NCBI RefSeq assembly: GCF_030053775.1 | Contig: NZ_CP125670.1 | Location: 177,358 to 241,357, forward strand | Direction of reading: 5' to 3' | DNA from: Acinetobacter corruptisaponis | GTDB lineage: Bacteria; Pseudomonadota; Gammaproteobacteria; Pseudomonadales; Moraxellaceae | Length of the DNA stretch: 64,000 nt | Shown: piece after piece, positions 18,184 through 28,713 of the stretch | Layout of the letters: each line of letters starts with the position of its first letter | How positions within the stretch are numbered: the first letter of the stretch is position 1 | Notes under the pieces: generated by a model | The model's input: the letters and a program-made list of their open reading frames with translations, nothing else | Database searches by the model: none | Told to the model about the DNA's origin: nothing | Position numbers and translations under genes: made by a program

Positions 18184-19836
18184 TTAAGGGGTAGGGGAGT
18201 GTGAATTGTCGTCTTGGTTATTCGTAATTCCCACTTTACTTTTAACAAATTCAACCACAGCTTTAAGTGCTGATTTGATTTGTTCAGCATAACGTTTCAT
18301 TTCTTCACCTAGATTGAACTTTTTACCATCTTTGTCAATGAAGTTTGGTACTTGGTTAGATATGGATTCTTGATTTTCTACAATTTGAGTCAAATCTTTG
18401 GAAAATTTTTCTTTTAATGATAGGTCAACTTCACCATTCTTTAAAACATCAACAGCGGAATTCGTCTTGTTGACGAAGTTCTGATGCGAATCATACATAT
18501 TTGAAATGATCTGTTTTCCTTTTGGAGTACTCTCAATCAGATCGATCTGGTCTTGAAACATCTTTCGTAATGGTTCATTTTCACCTTTATTTAACTCATC
18601 CACAATTGTATTTAAATCTTTATTATTTGCTTTCCCATATTCAACCATTTGCCCACGAAAGTCGTCCATTTTATCAAATTTCCAAAAGTCATCGATGCTT
18701 TGGCTATAATTTTGATGTGCATCTAAAACATCATTATATTTTTCACATATCAATTGGTTAGCCACTACGGATTTTAAATCCATCTCATCATTTGCTATTG
18801 TTGATTTAAATGAATCAAACCGATTTGCTATCACTGCACTAGGATCTTTATTGCCATCAATTTGTGTATTCAACTCTTGCACGGCATTTTGAGAGCGATC
18901 TTTGAATAAATTACTTAAGTTTGGAAATAAGGAATAATTTTTAACAGTTCCCCCTGAATTTCCTTTTCCTCCACTTGCAACCAGATCAGAATTAACATTA
19001 GATGCAGGCACTAAACTTGTAGGTGGTGTGAAACTATCATAAATATAATTAGAGTTTTTTTCCTGCAACAACTGCATTGCTTTTAATAATAATTCTTCTT
19101 GATTGGTGTTTAATTTTCTTTTAAAGAACTCCTGACCATTTACTTTTACAAGCTCTTTACTAACATCGTCTATGATCTCGTTTTCTTGATCATTTTCACT
19201 ATCAATTACTACTAAGTCCTTTGAATCGCTAAATTGTAATTCATCATCTAAAACTTGATATTCAGTTCTATCCAAATCAATAATGTCAGAGTTAGGTAGA
19301 TGTTGTGTACTTTCTTCATACTCTACGAATGCAACGTCTTCATACAAATAATCAGGTTCTTGTAAATTTTGATTGAACTGCTGATCATCAAAGTTTTGGC
19401 CTTGATTGAACTGATGATCAACAAGGTTCTGTTCTTGAGGATACTCATTCATACCCTGATTAACATATTCATTCATTTTTTCTGTCCAGTTATCATCAAA
19501 TTTAGCTTCTAGAGTATTTATCACTATATTGTCTTTATCTAACTCAGATAGAGAAATTGAATCATTATCAGCACCAATATAAAGCAGCTTACCTGCTGTA
19601 TTTCTGAGTTGTATATGTAGTGTTTGGTTAGTCTCAATTTCATCCACAATATCAAGATTGACAAGTGAAACCCTGTTATCAGTTAATTGATTATCTAAAG
19701 ACAATATAAATTCTGATAAATTTTTACCAAACTTAGATGTATTTTGGGCACTATAATTTTTTAAATTTGACCAAGTTGATACCAAGTCTAAGTTATCTTG
19801 GTTTAAATGTTCATTAGTTTTATTTTCAGGATTCAT
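18184..19836 (-). CDS. Acidic Gln/Asn-rich protein of the transfer block
   Basis: A 550-residue protein I do not recognise. GAGGTG precedes the start. Residues about 145-170 contain near-tandem copies of a QxFNQGQNFDD-type unit, mirrored by repeats in the DNA near 19370-19430. The middle is strongly acidic and the last 100 residues are basic and helical (an EQIKSALKAVVEFVKSK-type amphipathic stretch). It follows the methylase/helicase gene by 10 bases, so it may act with it, for example as another protein carried into the recipient; this is inference from position only. Confidence 0.55.
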   Translation of the reverse strand: MNPENKTNEHLNQDNLDLVSTWSNLKNYSAQNTSKFGKNLSEFILSLDNQLTDNRVSLVNLDIVDEIETNQTLHIQLRNTAGKLLYIGADNDSISLSELDKDNIVINTLEAKFDDNWTEKMNEYVNQGMNEYPQEQNLVDHQFNQGQNFDDQQFNQNLQEPDYLYEDVAFVEYEESTQHLPNSDIIDLDRTEYQVLDDELQFSDSKDLVVIDSENDQENEIIDDVSKELVKVNGQEFFKRKLNTNQEELLLKAMQLLQEKNSNYIYDSFTPPTSLVPASNVNSDLVASGGKGNSGGTVKNYSLFPNLSNLFKDRSQNAVQELNTQIDGNKDPSAVIANRFDSFKSTIANDEMDLKSVVANQLICEKYNDVLDAHQNYSQSIDDFWKFDKMDDFRGQMVEYGKANNKDLNTIVDELNKGENEPLRKMFQDQIDLIESTPKGKQIISNMYDSHQNFVNKTNSAVDVLKNGEVDLSLKEKFSKDLTQIVENQESISNQVPNFIDKDGKKFNLGEEMKRYAEQIKSALKAVVEFVKSKVGITNNQDDNSHSPTP

Positions 19837-19846
19837 GTGCTACACC

Positions 19847-22800
19847 TCAATTTTTTAATGAATTTATTAGCTCGTTTGGTTCTACCTCACGAATTTTATT
19901 TAAAACAGTTTCATCGATATTGTTAATCTTCACTGTCGAAAACTCTGAAGACAAATGTGTTAATAATGCTCTTAACTCTTTGAACGAAAAATTGGCCTGC
20001 TGCGTAGATCGAGATCCTTGTGATAGATCACCCACTAGCACAAGATTCATACCTTTTTCGATATTTGCATTTTTCTGTCTAAACAGATTCTCATTTTCAG
20101 AAAATTGTTTTATTTGAGAACGATTTCCTTGAACCAATAAGCAATAATTATCTAACACGCTGTTAAATGGCTTTATAGAAATTTGCAGGACAGGATTACC
20201 TGCTGAATTTGATTTTGTAATCAGGAACTCAGGCAGTTTGCAGCTAATCTTATTCTCACGGGATTCTTCAATCGCTTTTAAATATGTTATTGCTTCTTGA
20301 ATAGTCGATAGCCCTTGAATCTTGTCAGTTAATGTTCTGAAGTCTATATCTGAAGACATCAGTAAGGCTCTCTGTCTATTACCATTTACATCTGTATAGT
20401 TAATTGATTGAGAATGAACTTTTGACACAGATGCCACTGTTAGCGCACTAATAATATTACCTGTAAGCAATGTAGCCTCTTTCACTTTTTTAATTGGTTC
20501 AAACTCATCAAATCTATGGAATAGTGAACTTTCATTATTAAGCATCTCTAACCTCTCAAAAACTTTCATTAATGAAAGTTTTTGAGTATCAGAGCGTAAA
20601 AATAGCGCAGTACCTACATTCCGATGATGTGATTCAGTGGTAATCGCATCTTCGATTAAATACTTCAACTTGTCACTTTTGATTGCGTCCAAACTTGGGT
20701 AAGTGTATTTAACTTCATAGTTTTGAGAAGCAAGACAAACCGATGTTAGTTTAGGAAAAGTAACTCTGATAAGTGCATTCTCAAAACTATCCCTTTCTTT
20801 CAAATCAAAAAGTGATGGAGCTGTTTTAATGGCAAAGTTTAGACTAATGGAATTATGTTCATCTGCTAAATGTGATAATTTGTTGACGAAATCTACAACA
20901 ATCATCGCTTTTTCTAGCTGATAAGCAACATGTGAAAAAACCTTTGAATTAAGTGAAATTATCGATTTCAAACCATCTAAATCGATGTTTTGTTTTAATC
21001 TATTTGTTATGTCTGCAAAAACATCATTATCCAGATCATTCTTTAAAAAACCTTGAGTAGCAGAATGTTTAACTGACTCGTATAGTTCTTTTGTCAGAAT
21101 TACTTTTTGCACCTCATGATAGAGTTTAAGAAGTCTGGACAAAGGCAAATCTTTCGGCTCAATTTCGATACCATCAAACATTTTTGGATCATAGTTATCT
21201 AAATGTTTTGCAAGTTGAGTTGTCATTAATTTAGTACCTTTATCTACCAAAATATTGACATCATTAGAAGTTAGGGGAGTGATAGCTGACTCATACTCAA
21301 CACGTTGATAAAAAGCAGGTTCAAAGAAAGCACTTTTATTTTTAACATTTGATATGCCTAAGCCAGTTTTTATTTCTTGGCTATCAAGTGTTTTGGCTTT
21401 CCAATCGCAAACTTTAACAACGAATGGATTGATACCAAGCTCATTGAGTTTTTGGATTTTTTCACTATATGCAAATGTAAGATCATCTATAATCTTTTCC
21501 TGCATACTGATTGTTACGAAATTAAGTCTGTTGAATATTTTCTTAATGAGGCCATCTGTATTTGCTTTATCTTCCCTTTCAGGCACATCTATGATTAGCA
21601 TGTTTGCTAATGCACGATTGTTTTTGAGATATTCATAAGCAACGTCATCACCATATTTATTTAGAAGATCTACATCTGTTACTTGCTTATTAACATTCTC
21701 ACGATTACTCGTTATGTTTGCACTCAATTCTGAAAGTTTGGCATTGTGCATCATAAGAAACTTACGCTGAATAGGTAGTCCTGTATCAAATTGAGAAATG
21801 ATTGGATGACTTACTTGCCCTTTTCTATCTACTCGGCCAATTAATTGTAAAAACTCATCAATAGCTTGAGGAGCTTGAGCAGTCAAAAATTCACGTTGAC
21901 GTAAATGATCAGAGTTTGCAAGATTTCCACCATTCACAGGAATTGCATGAAGCGATAATCCTGTTGATCCAGATCTAGACAAAATCATTACATCTAATTT
22001 TCCAGATTGAAATTCACTACAGGCCTTAGTCTTTTCAACTGGTGTGTTTTCAGTTCTTTTTTCTACTTTGTAAACAACACCATCGATATTATTAATTTTG
22101 CGTAAACAAAATTCACGGCCAGAAATTTCACCAACCTTATAACCTTTTTCCTCTAAAGCAATAGTCATTTGATCTAAAGGACATAAAGGAATATCAGGAA
22201 GTTTTTTTATTTCATCTCTAATTATTTCTTTAAATTCTAAATATTTTTCATCAATGATCGTTTCAGATCTAACTGAGCCATATCGATCTCTAATTTGGAT
22301 TGTATCTAAACGATCCAACATACTTTCTAAAAGATCTGCGATATTGGGTGGCTTAGCTAGAATCTTCTCGGTGTGATTATACTCTGAGAGCTTTTCTTCA
22401 AGATTATTGAGGTTAAGTATTAAAGGGTTTTTATTGTATTCAGCTTGCGAGATTTCTCCTGAAGACAATTGGTTTAAAATTTGGATAAATTCTGGTTTTC
22501 CCTTTAGCTCATTAATATCATCAATAATAGAAATGGCTTTTTCATCTTTAACTAAAAGCATTTTTAGTAAAGATTCACCCGTATTTTCTAGACCAATTAC
22601 AGGTTTTCGGTTTTCTTTTAAGGCTTCTAAAGCTTGATCAATAACTAATGGTGTAGTTACTGCTAATATAATTTGTCTACTAATGTTGTGCATTCTAGAT
22701 GCAAAGTTCATGGAGTTGACCTGTAATCGATTCTCCTGCCACCCTGACTCTTTAGAACGTTCAATATTCGCTTTAATTTCAGCATTGATCTTTGCTACTT

Positions 22801-25774
22801 TCTCATCAACATCACCAGAAAGGTATGCCATTCTTGATAAAACAGAAGCTAATTGGTCAGACAATTCTCGTGTTGCAGTCTGGTAATGACTTGGTGAGTC
22901 ATACGTTCTAAACTCAAGTTTAGAAAAGTCATGTTCTCTCCTCATAAAAACACCATCCTTAGCGAGTGCCATAGAAATAGCTTCAAGGATCTCATTTGAT
23001 GGTTGGTTTTCAAGAATACTTTTTAACTGACCTTGAAATTGTGTAGGAAAAATATCTGAGTAAAAATTATAATTTTTTGCCTTTTTCAAACTCGTTGCTG
23101 ATGAATAATAAGTTTCGCCAGTGTTCGCCTTTAACACATTTAAAAAGTAGCTGATGTTAGACTCACCGCTTGCAGCGACATGAGATTCATCTAACAATAA
23201 TCGAGTTGAACGGTCGCAGCTGCGGATTAAAAGTTTTTCTTTAGTATGATTTCGTCCAGAGAATTGAGTATATGTAGTAAAAATTACATCGTATGATTTA
23301 TCAATTTCAGATAGGCTAACCAATTCACTGGTTTTAATCGGATTATAAAGAATTTCATTGTTGTAACTTATTGCACCATCTACATTAAATATAAATGGAT
23401 TTTTAATCAGCCGAGCAGTATCGGTATCAACAATATCTCTCCAGAGATCACTAAATAATTGTGCATTTCTAGTGAAGAATACAGGACGTTCATTGTTCAA
23501 TAGAGAGTATCTTAATATTCCTGCTAAAGTTCTGCCTTTTCCAATTCCAGTTTGATCACCAAGTATGTATGATCTACCATGTTCAAATGTAAGAATTGCA
23601 CTTGTAAGTGCATCAATCTGTTCAGAGCTGTAAGCTTTAGCAAGAGAAGCAACATCGTTATATTGAAGTGTATGTAAAATAAAACCATCAAACGGATTGC
23701 CACTTGCATTCTCAATAGCTAGAGCTAATTCTCTATTATTTTCAGCTTTCAATAAAATTGTTTTGATCTGTTCATCCTGTGACTCTTTGATTAACAAAGC
23801 TTGATCACTTGGAATCATAGAATTAGAAATTGAAACTTGTGAAACAGGAACATACATTACCTGCAATGATTTAGCTTCAAAAGTTTCTTGTTCTTGTTCA
23901 GTTTCAATCTCGTTGCCATCTTTAAAAGTAGAGTCTGAGAGGGGATGTGATGATTCTAATTCTGGCAAGTTCAGATCTAAACTATGTTGTTTAACTTCAG
24001 TAGGATCAACATCGATGTTTTCATCTTTCGCAGCCGTTTCAGCATAAAGCTCAAAAGGATTATCTTCTTCAGTTTGAGTACTGACCTCATCGAAGAAACC
24101 TAACTCAGATGTACTTTCAACAGAATTTAGATCGGGTATTGAGAGGGAAGTCTCCTTATCAATTGAACCAATTTGATTTGACTGATTGATCTGATTAGAA
24201 GCATGTCTATTAAATAAGATTTCTTCTGAAACTTTCCATAGATCCGTTTCAGTTTTAATGATCTCTAGATGATCAGGAACATCATACTTTCTAGATTGTG
24301 GGAGTTGTTCGCCAATAACTAGAAGTCTTACATTGACTTTAGTACCTTGTCTTTTATACAAAGAACCATCTAGTTCTAGGGCACATTCGACGTGGTAGTT
24401 GTCATAAAGATAATTTAAGAGAGTTTTGCTGCCCCCTTTAACTAAACCTTTATCATAGATACTATCAGATCCAATGATATAAACACTGCGTCCATTATCA
24501 GATCGTAAATTTAAAGATTCTAAAAGTATTTTATGATCTAACCTTTGTGTAGGAAATTGAATAGGCTGACCGTCAGCTGAGATCAGTGCAATTTGTTCTC
24601 GATCAATACTTCCAAAAGGTGGGTTGGCTATAACATAATCAAACTTGCGATGATTGTTCAAATTCAATAATGGAATTTTGGTGAAATCACCCTCAAAAAC
24701 TTTTATATTTGATTCAATTGAGTTCGCATTAAAAAATGTTTGAAGATTCTTAACTCGATTGGAATCAATTTCAGTAGCAACAACATTCAGAAAAGGGGAG
24801 TCAATAAATTGAGTAATGAGAGATCCATTACCAATGGTGGGTTCTAAAATACTCTTTTGATTAGATCCCTTTATATCATCTAGTAGCAATTTCTGGCATA
24901 TAGCCGAAATAGTGATTGGGGTAGAAAACTGCTGTAACTGGAGTTCACTTGCACCGATAATTTTTTTTATTGGTTGATTGTTATGTAAATTCACAATCTC
25001 AAAAAAATCTTTTTCAGCCGTTGCCTCAAACTTTGAAGCCATAACGTTAAAAGCTGTTTCCAATTGTTCATAAAAAAATTGCTTTTGCGTAGGGTTAATC
25101 TCAAGATCATAATTTTGATCTTGATTATTGTTTAAAATAAACTTCAAAGCTTGATCAATGTCATGTTCGTGTACGGTAGTGTTACTTTGTAAAATATATT
25201 TTGCATAACCTAAAGCACACTTAGAGATATTCCCACGTTTTAAGATGTGTTCTTGACCTGCTTTAAAAACTTTCCATAGTTCATTATTTGGAATTTGACC
25301 TTCAAAACTGGAATTATTTAAGTCCGAAAATTTCTTTGGATCACTTGTGAAAAATCGAGCGTAAGGCGTAGCGAAAACATGAAGACCATCGGCGTTGAGT
25401 CCGATTTTAGTCGCATTACGAATAGCTTCATGGTAGCGATATGTGCTTACATCGTTCACTGCTCGGACATAGGAATCATTTAATTGACCAACTGTAGTTT
25501 TATAAAACATAAGTTGTTGATTATTAAGCCCTAGCAAATTTACAAAAGAATTAATATTTGTATTTAAAAAATAGATATTTAAAACATTAGTCTTGTTAAT
25601 TTTATGGATTTCAATATTGGATTTCTGAACAGCTGACTTATCCAGTTTATTGAAAAGATCTACTACTTCAATGCCGAAAAATTCTTTGCCATTATGATGT
25701 CTTTTCGCAGGACGAGTATAAAAACCCTCGTTATTTAGGTTTACCCAAGTGAAATTATTTACAGTTTGATTCAT
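19847..25774 (-). CDS. DarB/strawberry-notch-type DNA methylase-helicase
   Basis: A 1975-residue cytoplasmic protein. An N-terminal region of about 290 residues is followed by an N6-adenine methylase domain: motif I EPTIGNGS at about 311 and motif IV N384-P-P-F. A superfamily 2 helicase of the strawberry-notch type follows, with Walker A GIGKGR near 743, a DESH box near 865, and late motifs SRSGSTGLSLHA near 1270 and QLIGRVDRKGQ near 1315. Phage P1 DarB has this layout and shields incoming DNA from restriction. A similar anti-restriction job during conjugation is the best guess. A palindrome with 15-bp arms lies inside the coding sequence at 20556-20587. Confidence 0.75.
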   Translation of the reverse strand: MNQTVNNFTWVNLNNEGFYTRPAKRHHNGKEFFGIEVVDLFNKLDKSAVQKSNIEIHKINKTNVLNIYFLNTNINSFVNLLGLNNQQLMFYKTTVGQLNDSYVRAVNDVSTYRYHEAIRNATKIGLNADGLHVFATPYARFFTSDPKKFSDLNNSSFEGQIPNNELWKVFKAGQEHILKRGNISKCALGYAKYILQSNTTVHEHDIDQALKFILNNNQDQNYDLEINPTQKQFFYEQLETAFNVMASKFEATAEKDFFEIVNLHNNQPIKKIIGASELQLQQFSTPITISAICQKLLLDDIKGSNQKSILEPTIGNGSLITQFIDSPFLNVVATEIDSNRVKNLQTFFNANSIESNIKVFEGDFTKIPLLNLNNHRKFDYVIANPPFGSIDREQIALISADGQPIQFPTQRLDHKILLESLNLRSDNGRSVYIIGSDSIYDKGLVKGGSKTLLNYLYDNYHVECALELDGSLYKRQGTKVNVRLLVIGEQLPQSRKYDVPDHLEIIKTETDLWKVSEEILFNRHASNQINQSNQIGSIDKETSLSIPDLNSVESTSELGFFDEVSTQTEEDNPFELYAETAAKDENIDVDPTEVKQHSLDLNLPELESSHPLSDSTFKDGNEIETEQEQETFEAKSLQVMYVPVSQVSISNSMIPSDQALLIKESQDEQIKTILLKAENNRELALAIENASGNPFDGFILHTLQYNDVASLAKAYSSEQIDALTSAILTFEHGRSYILGDQTGIGKGRTLAGILRYSLLNNERPVFFTRNAQLFSDLWRDIVDTDTARLIKNPFIFNVDGAISYNNEILYNPIKTSELVSLSEIDKSYDVIFTTYTQFSGRNHTKEKLLIRSCDRSTRLLLDESHVAASGESNISYFLNVLKANTGETYYSSATSLKKAKNYNFYSDIFPTQFQGQLKSILENQPSNEILEAISMALAKDGVFMRREHDFSKLEFRTYDSPSHYQTATRELSDQLASVLSRMAYLSGDVDEKVAKINAEIKANIERSKESGWQENRLQVNSMNFASRMHNISRQIILAVTTPLVIDQALEALKENRKPVIGLENTGESLLKMLLVKDEKAISIIDDINELKGKPEFIQILNQLSSGEISQAEYNKNPLILNLNNLEEKLSEYNHTEKILAKPPNIADLLESMLDRLDTIQIRDRYGSVRSETIIDEKYLEFKEIIRDEIKKLPDIPLCPLDQMTIALEEKGYKVGEISGREFCLRKINNIDGVVYKVEKRTENTPVEKTKACSEFQSGKLDVMILSRSGSTGLSLHAIPVNGGNLANSDHLRQREFLTAQAPQAIDEFLQLIGRVDRKGQVSHPIISQFDTGLPIQRKFLMMHNAKLSELSANITSNRENVNKQVTDVDLLNKYGDDVAYEYLKNNRALANMLIIDVPEREDKANTDGLIKKIFNRLNFVTISMQEKIIDDLTFAYSEKIQKLNELGINPFVVKVCDWKAKTLDSQEIKTGLGISNVKNKSAFFEPAFYQRVEYESAITPLTSNDVNILVDKGTKLMTTQLAKHLDNYDPKMFDGIEIEPKDLPLSRLLKLYHEVQKVILTKELYESVKHSATQGFLKNDLDNDVFADITNRLKQNIDLDGLKSIISLNSKVFSHVAYQLEKAMIVVDFVNKLSHLADEHNSISLNFAIKTAPSLFDLKERDSFENALIRVTFPKLTSVCLASQNYEVKYTYPSLDAIKSDKLKYLIEDAITTESHHRNVGTALFLRSDTQKLSLMKVFERLEMLNNESSLFHRFDEFEPIKKVKEATLLTGNIISALTVASVSKVHSQSINYTDVNGNRQRALLMSSDIDFRTLTDKIQGLSTIQEAITYLKAIEESRENKISCKLPEFLITKSNSAGNPVLQISIKPFNSVLDNYCLLVQGNRSQIKQFSENENLFRQKNANIEKGMNLVLVGDLSQGSRSTQQANFSFKELRALLTHLSSEFSTVKINNIDETVLNKIREVEPNELINSLKN
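20556..20587. repeat. Palindrome with 15-bp arms inside the methylase-helicase gene
   Basis: CTCAAAAACTTTCAT, TA, ATGAAAGTTTTTGAG. The 26-base core matches the palindrome over the LPD1 start codon except for the centre (TA instead of TT). Its presence inside a coding sequence is unusual and suggests a site recognised in DNA or RNA. Confidence 0.65.
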
Positions 25775-25792
25775 AGCGAGATTCCACCAAAA

Positions 25793-27187
25793 TTAACGAT
25801 TAAATCCAAAATCAATAGATTGTGAATTACTAGATTGTTGATTCCGTTTGGATTCTTCTATGAGATGACGTGAATGATCTTGGCCAGTTTTTACATACTG
25901 TGGTAAAGCATGTTTGGTGAAATCTTCATTTAAGATAAGTTTTTTAGAAAGCTTTCCATCATCTAGATCCAATTTTTCAAGCTTATTTGCTAAAGCCATC
26001 GGATCTGTAGTTGCTGTGAAAGTTACATAAGGTGACAACGTATCACTATGTCGTTCAATGCCGATCATAGTGTCTAAATAGCCTTTATGCTGTATTGGTT
26101 GATTTGTGGCTGCGTCCATTTCTGAAATATTGTAAATTTTAAGTGGACTCTGAGATCTACTTGCTTTATTTCTATAGCTGTTGACCGTTTCTTTTCCTAA
26201 GAAAATATTCCTACTTGTGTAAGCATCTAAATATATTTCTCCCTTTTCAATTTTGGTTGAGATAGATCGTAAATAATTTTGAAGTTGAGGATCTGATGTC
26301 TCTAGCTTATGTATAAAATTTTGATTTAAAAGCTTATTGACTAAAATCCTGTTTAAATCATGATTGAACAATACATTGTTTTGAGGTGTGTTATTTGCAG
26401 TTATAAGTGGGTTAGACATCAAATTAGTAAGAGTAGTATTTATATTTGCAGGCACTTTAATGTTTCTAGTACCTGCTTGTATTTGTTGCAAATAGGTACT
26501 TAAAATACCATTGTATATAGCTTGTCCATCGTTTTTTGATCGTAGGATATAATTCAAATTTCCTGATCGTTCAGCACTATATTCATCTTCATGATTAAGA
26601 GCACTCATAAACATTTGTTTAATTTTGTCAGTATCAGAATTTCGATCAATGGTGAAATGATTTTCTATAATTTCTACTCTGCCAAATGATGTATTTGGAG
26701 TAGAAACAAATTGAACATGCGCAGGAGCTATAATTAACTCTGAAGATGGTTTTGTTGAAATTGATTCAAACCAATGTGCTCTAAAAGATCGATAGTTATC
26801 AGTAGAGGGAATTTCAAAACTTTGGTCAAAACTTAAAGCAACGGAATTATTTTTACTTCTGTCAGACAATGTTTTTCTTGGATTGGAAGATAGTTCGTAT
26901 TGGTTTTGAACTATTTGACGAGCTTGGCTTTCAGATTTCAAGCGACCAGTCTGAATCATATCCTGTACACGTTCATCAACAGTATTCAATCGAACTTTTA
27001 TTTTTTCATTAGTGGCAATGTTAGTACCAAAAGCATACTCATTTCCATCTGGTGCATAACCTATACCGTCTAAATGTAAAAAAATTCTATTTGGTACAGC
27101 CTTGTTATTCACAGGATTATTAATGCTTCGACTCATGGCCTGTAGATGACTTAGATCAAGATCATCTGTTTGTTTATTATTCATCAT
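25793..27187 (-). CDS. Hypothetical protein, first gene of the transfer-side operon
   Basis: A 464-residue protein, no domain recognised. GGGGA precedes the ATG. The N-terminal 100 residues are a mixed beta-type region (RIFLHLDGIGYAPDGNEY) followed by helical, polar sequence rich in Asn and Ser. It lies 18 bases upstream of the methylase-helicase gene and is the first gene of the minus-strand block, next to the replication origin. The 244-bp region 27188-27431 before the iterons must hold its promoter; I see only weak candidates there. Confidence 0.55.
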   Translation of the reverse strand: MMNNKQTDDLDLSHLQAMSRSINNPVNNKAVPNRIFLHLDGIGYAPDGNEYAFGTNIATNEKIKVRLNTVDERVQDMIQTGRLKSESQARQIVQNQYELSSNPRKTLSDRSKNNSVALSFDQSFEIPSTDNYRSFRAHWFESISTKPSSELIIAPAHVQFVSTPNTSFGRVEIIENHFTIDRNSDTDKIKQMFMSALNHEDEYSAERSGNLNYILRSKNDGQAIYNGILSTYLQQIQAGTRNIKVPANINTTLTNLMSNPLITANNTPQNNVLFNHDLNRILVNKLLNQNFIHKLETSDPQLQNYLRSISTKIEKGEIYLDAYTSRNIFLGKETVNSYRNKASRSQSPLKIYNISEMDAATNQPIQHKGYLDTMIGIERHSDTLSPYVTFTATTDPMALANKLEKLDLDDGKLSKKLILNEDFTKHALPQYVKTGQDHSRHLIEESKRNQQSSNSQSIDFGFNR

Positions 27188-27431
27188 TTGTTCCCCTGTT
27201 GTATGGGTATAAGTAGTGATAGCAATGTTTCTTGCAAATAAGATTCTATAACAAAAAAAAGGAAAATGAAAAGATTTTAAAAAAAAGATATACCGAATTT
27301 TTAAAAATTTAGTTTTCTAAAGACAGATCCTTTGACTGCTCACTTACTTATATTTAGATAAATTTAAAGAATAAATTTAAATTTATAGGAGCAAAAAAAA
27401 AATTATAAAATTCAGAACCTTAATCTTATGA

Positions 27432-27677
27432 TGTGAGGTATTAAATAATCTTTGTGAGGTTTTAGATAAGAACTGTGAGGTTTTAAATAATTTTATGTAA
27501 TACAATGCCTTATGGAATTTTTTATTTTTTATGTGAGGTTTTAAATAGAAGTTGTGAGGTTTAATATTTATATTGTGAGGTTTTAAATAGAACTATTCAA
27601 AATTTATAAGTATTTGTAAAATATAAATTAAATTTATATTGTGAGGTTTTAAATAGAAGTGTGTGAGGTTTTGAATA
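27432..27677 (+). repeat. Iteron array A (eight iterons)
   Basis: Eight direct repeats of TGTGAGGTTTTAAATA or close variants start at 27432, 27453, 27474, 27532, 27553, 27574, 27640 and 27662. Spacing is 21 bp within the two triplets and 22 bp in the last pair, about two DNA turns. Such arrays are binding sites for a plasmid initiator protein. A DnaA box follows at 27683. Confidence 0.9.
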
Positions 27678-27682
27678 AGTGC

Positions 27683-27726
27683 TGTGGATAACTCTTAATG
27701 GTGATCTCTTTCAATACTTTTCCACA
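27683..27726. promoter_or_regulatory. DnaA boxes beside iteron array A
   Basis: TGTGGATAA at 27683-27691 is the complement of the perfect DnaA box TTATCCACA and sits 21 bp after the last iteron, in register. TTTTCCACA at 27718-27726 differs from the box at one base. These support a DnaA-dependent origin. Confidence 0.7.
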
Positions 27727-27750
27727 GACTTTGATGCTCTATGTATATTA

Positions 27751-28631
27751 GATCTCTTGCGAAAGTCATTATTGAAAATTTATCCGGTTTACCAGTGCAG
27801 CGATTAAGTTAATGCGTAAACCGAATCTTTTCCGTCTATTTCGATAGCGTTCACTTAATATTCTAAATGTCTTCAATTGACTATTGATGTGTTCGATCAC
27901 AACTCGTATTTTTCCAATCATTTTATTGTACTTTTTCTCAACATCAAATAAGGGTATATTCTTCTTTTTCTTTATTGGCATCAATAATTTAAAGCCATCT
28001 TGCTCTAATCCGTAGTACCCTAAATCGGTCATAACATATTCACAATGTTTGAATTTCTTAACCGTTTTTCTTGCCAGTTTAATGTCATGCTGACTGCCAT
28101 TCGATATATCTAGCCCTATGATTTGTTTGCTCTTCGGATGATAGATCACTTGTGCTTTTAGCGTATGTTTCTTCTTTTTACCACTGTAGAACTTACTCTG
28201 ATTTTTTTTTCGGGCGTTCTATTGAACATTCTGTCGCATCGATAATGACCCAGTTAAAGTGTTCGTCTGCTGTGGTAATGCTTCGTTTTGGCAGAGTAAA
28301 ACATCTTGATTTCATCAATGCATCTTCAACCTTTTTAATGGTTCGATTCACATTACTTTCAGCGATATGGTAGTGTGCCGCCAATTCCAGTTGAGTACTG
28401 TAGTTACGTAAGTAATTGAGCGTTAATAACAACTGATCCTCTATAGCTAAAGTATGAGGACGACCTGATTTCTTTTTGAGTGATTCTGCTTTTTCTAAAA
28501 CATCTACCATTTCGGTAAAAACTGGTCGAGGTACGCCAACCAAGCGTTTAAATTCAGAATCTGAAAAACGATTTAAGTTCTGATATCTCATGAAACTTAG
28601 ATTGAGGTGGTTTTTACTTTCGCAAGAGATC
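27751..28631 (-). mobile_element. IS5-family (IS427-type) insertion between the iteron arrays
   Basis: An 881-bp element with terminal inverted repeats GATCTCTTGCGAAAGT at 27751 and its complement ending at 28631. It is flanked by a TA duplication (27749-27750 and 28632-28633), as expected for this group. It carries two overlapping transposase frames on the minus strand. It interrupts the origin region between the two iteron arrays. Confidence 0.85.
27769..28591 (-). CDS. IS5-family transposase, two frames joined by frameshifting
   Basis: The first frame (28591 to 28193, 132 residues) holds the N-terminal helix-turn-helix region and the first catalytic Asp (VIIDATECSIERP). The second (reaching 27769) holds the rest of the DDE domain, with YMTDLGYYG and a late basic region. 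The junction contains a run of eight A residues on the coding strand (near 28201-28208), the usual slippery site in IS427-type elements. Both frames look intact, so the element may be active. Confidence 0.8.
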
Positions 28632-28713
28632 TATTTTATATAAATAATTAACTAATAATAATACTTAATAGGTTCTGAAATTTTTCTTTTAGAAACATGA
28701 TGTTAAATAGTAT

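Noticed and set aside
27408..28682. Inverted repeat TTCAGAACCT / AGGTTCTGAA around iteron array A and the IS
   Set aside because: A 10-bp match over more than 1.2 kb of AT-rich DNA is expected by chance, and the true IS ends with a TA duplication are inside it.
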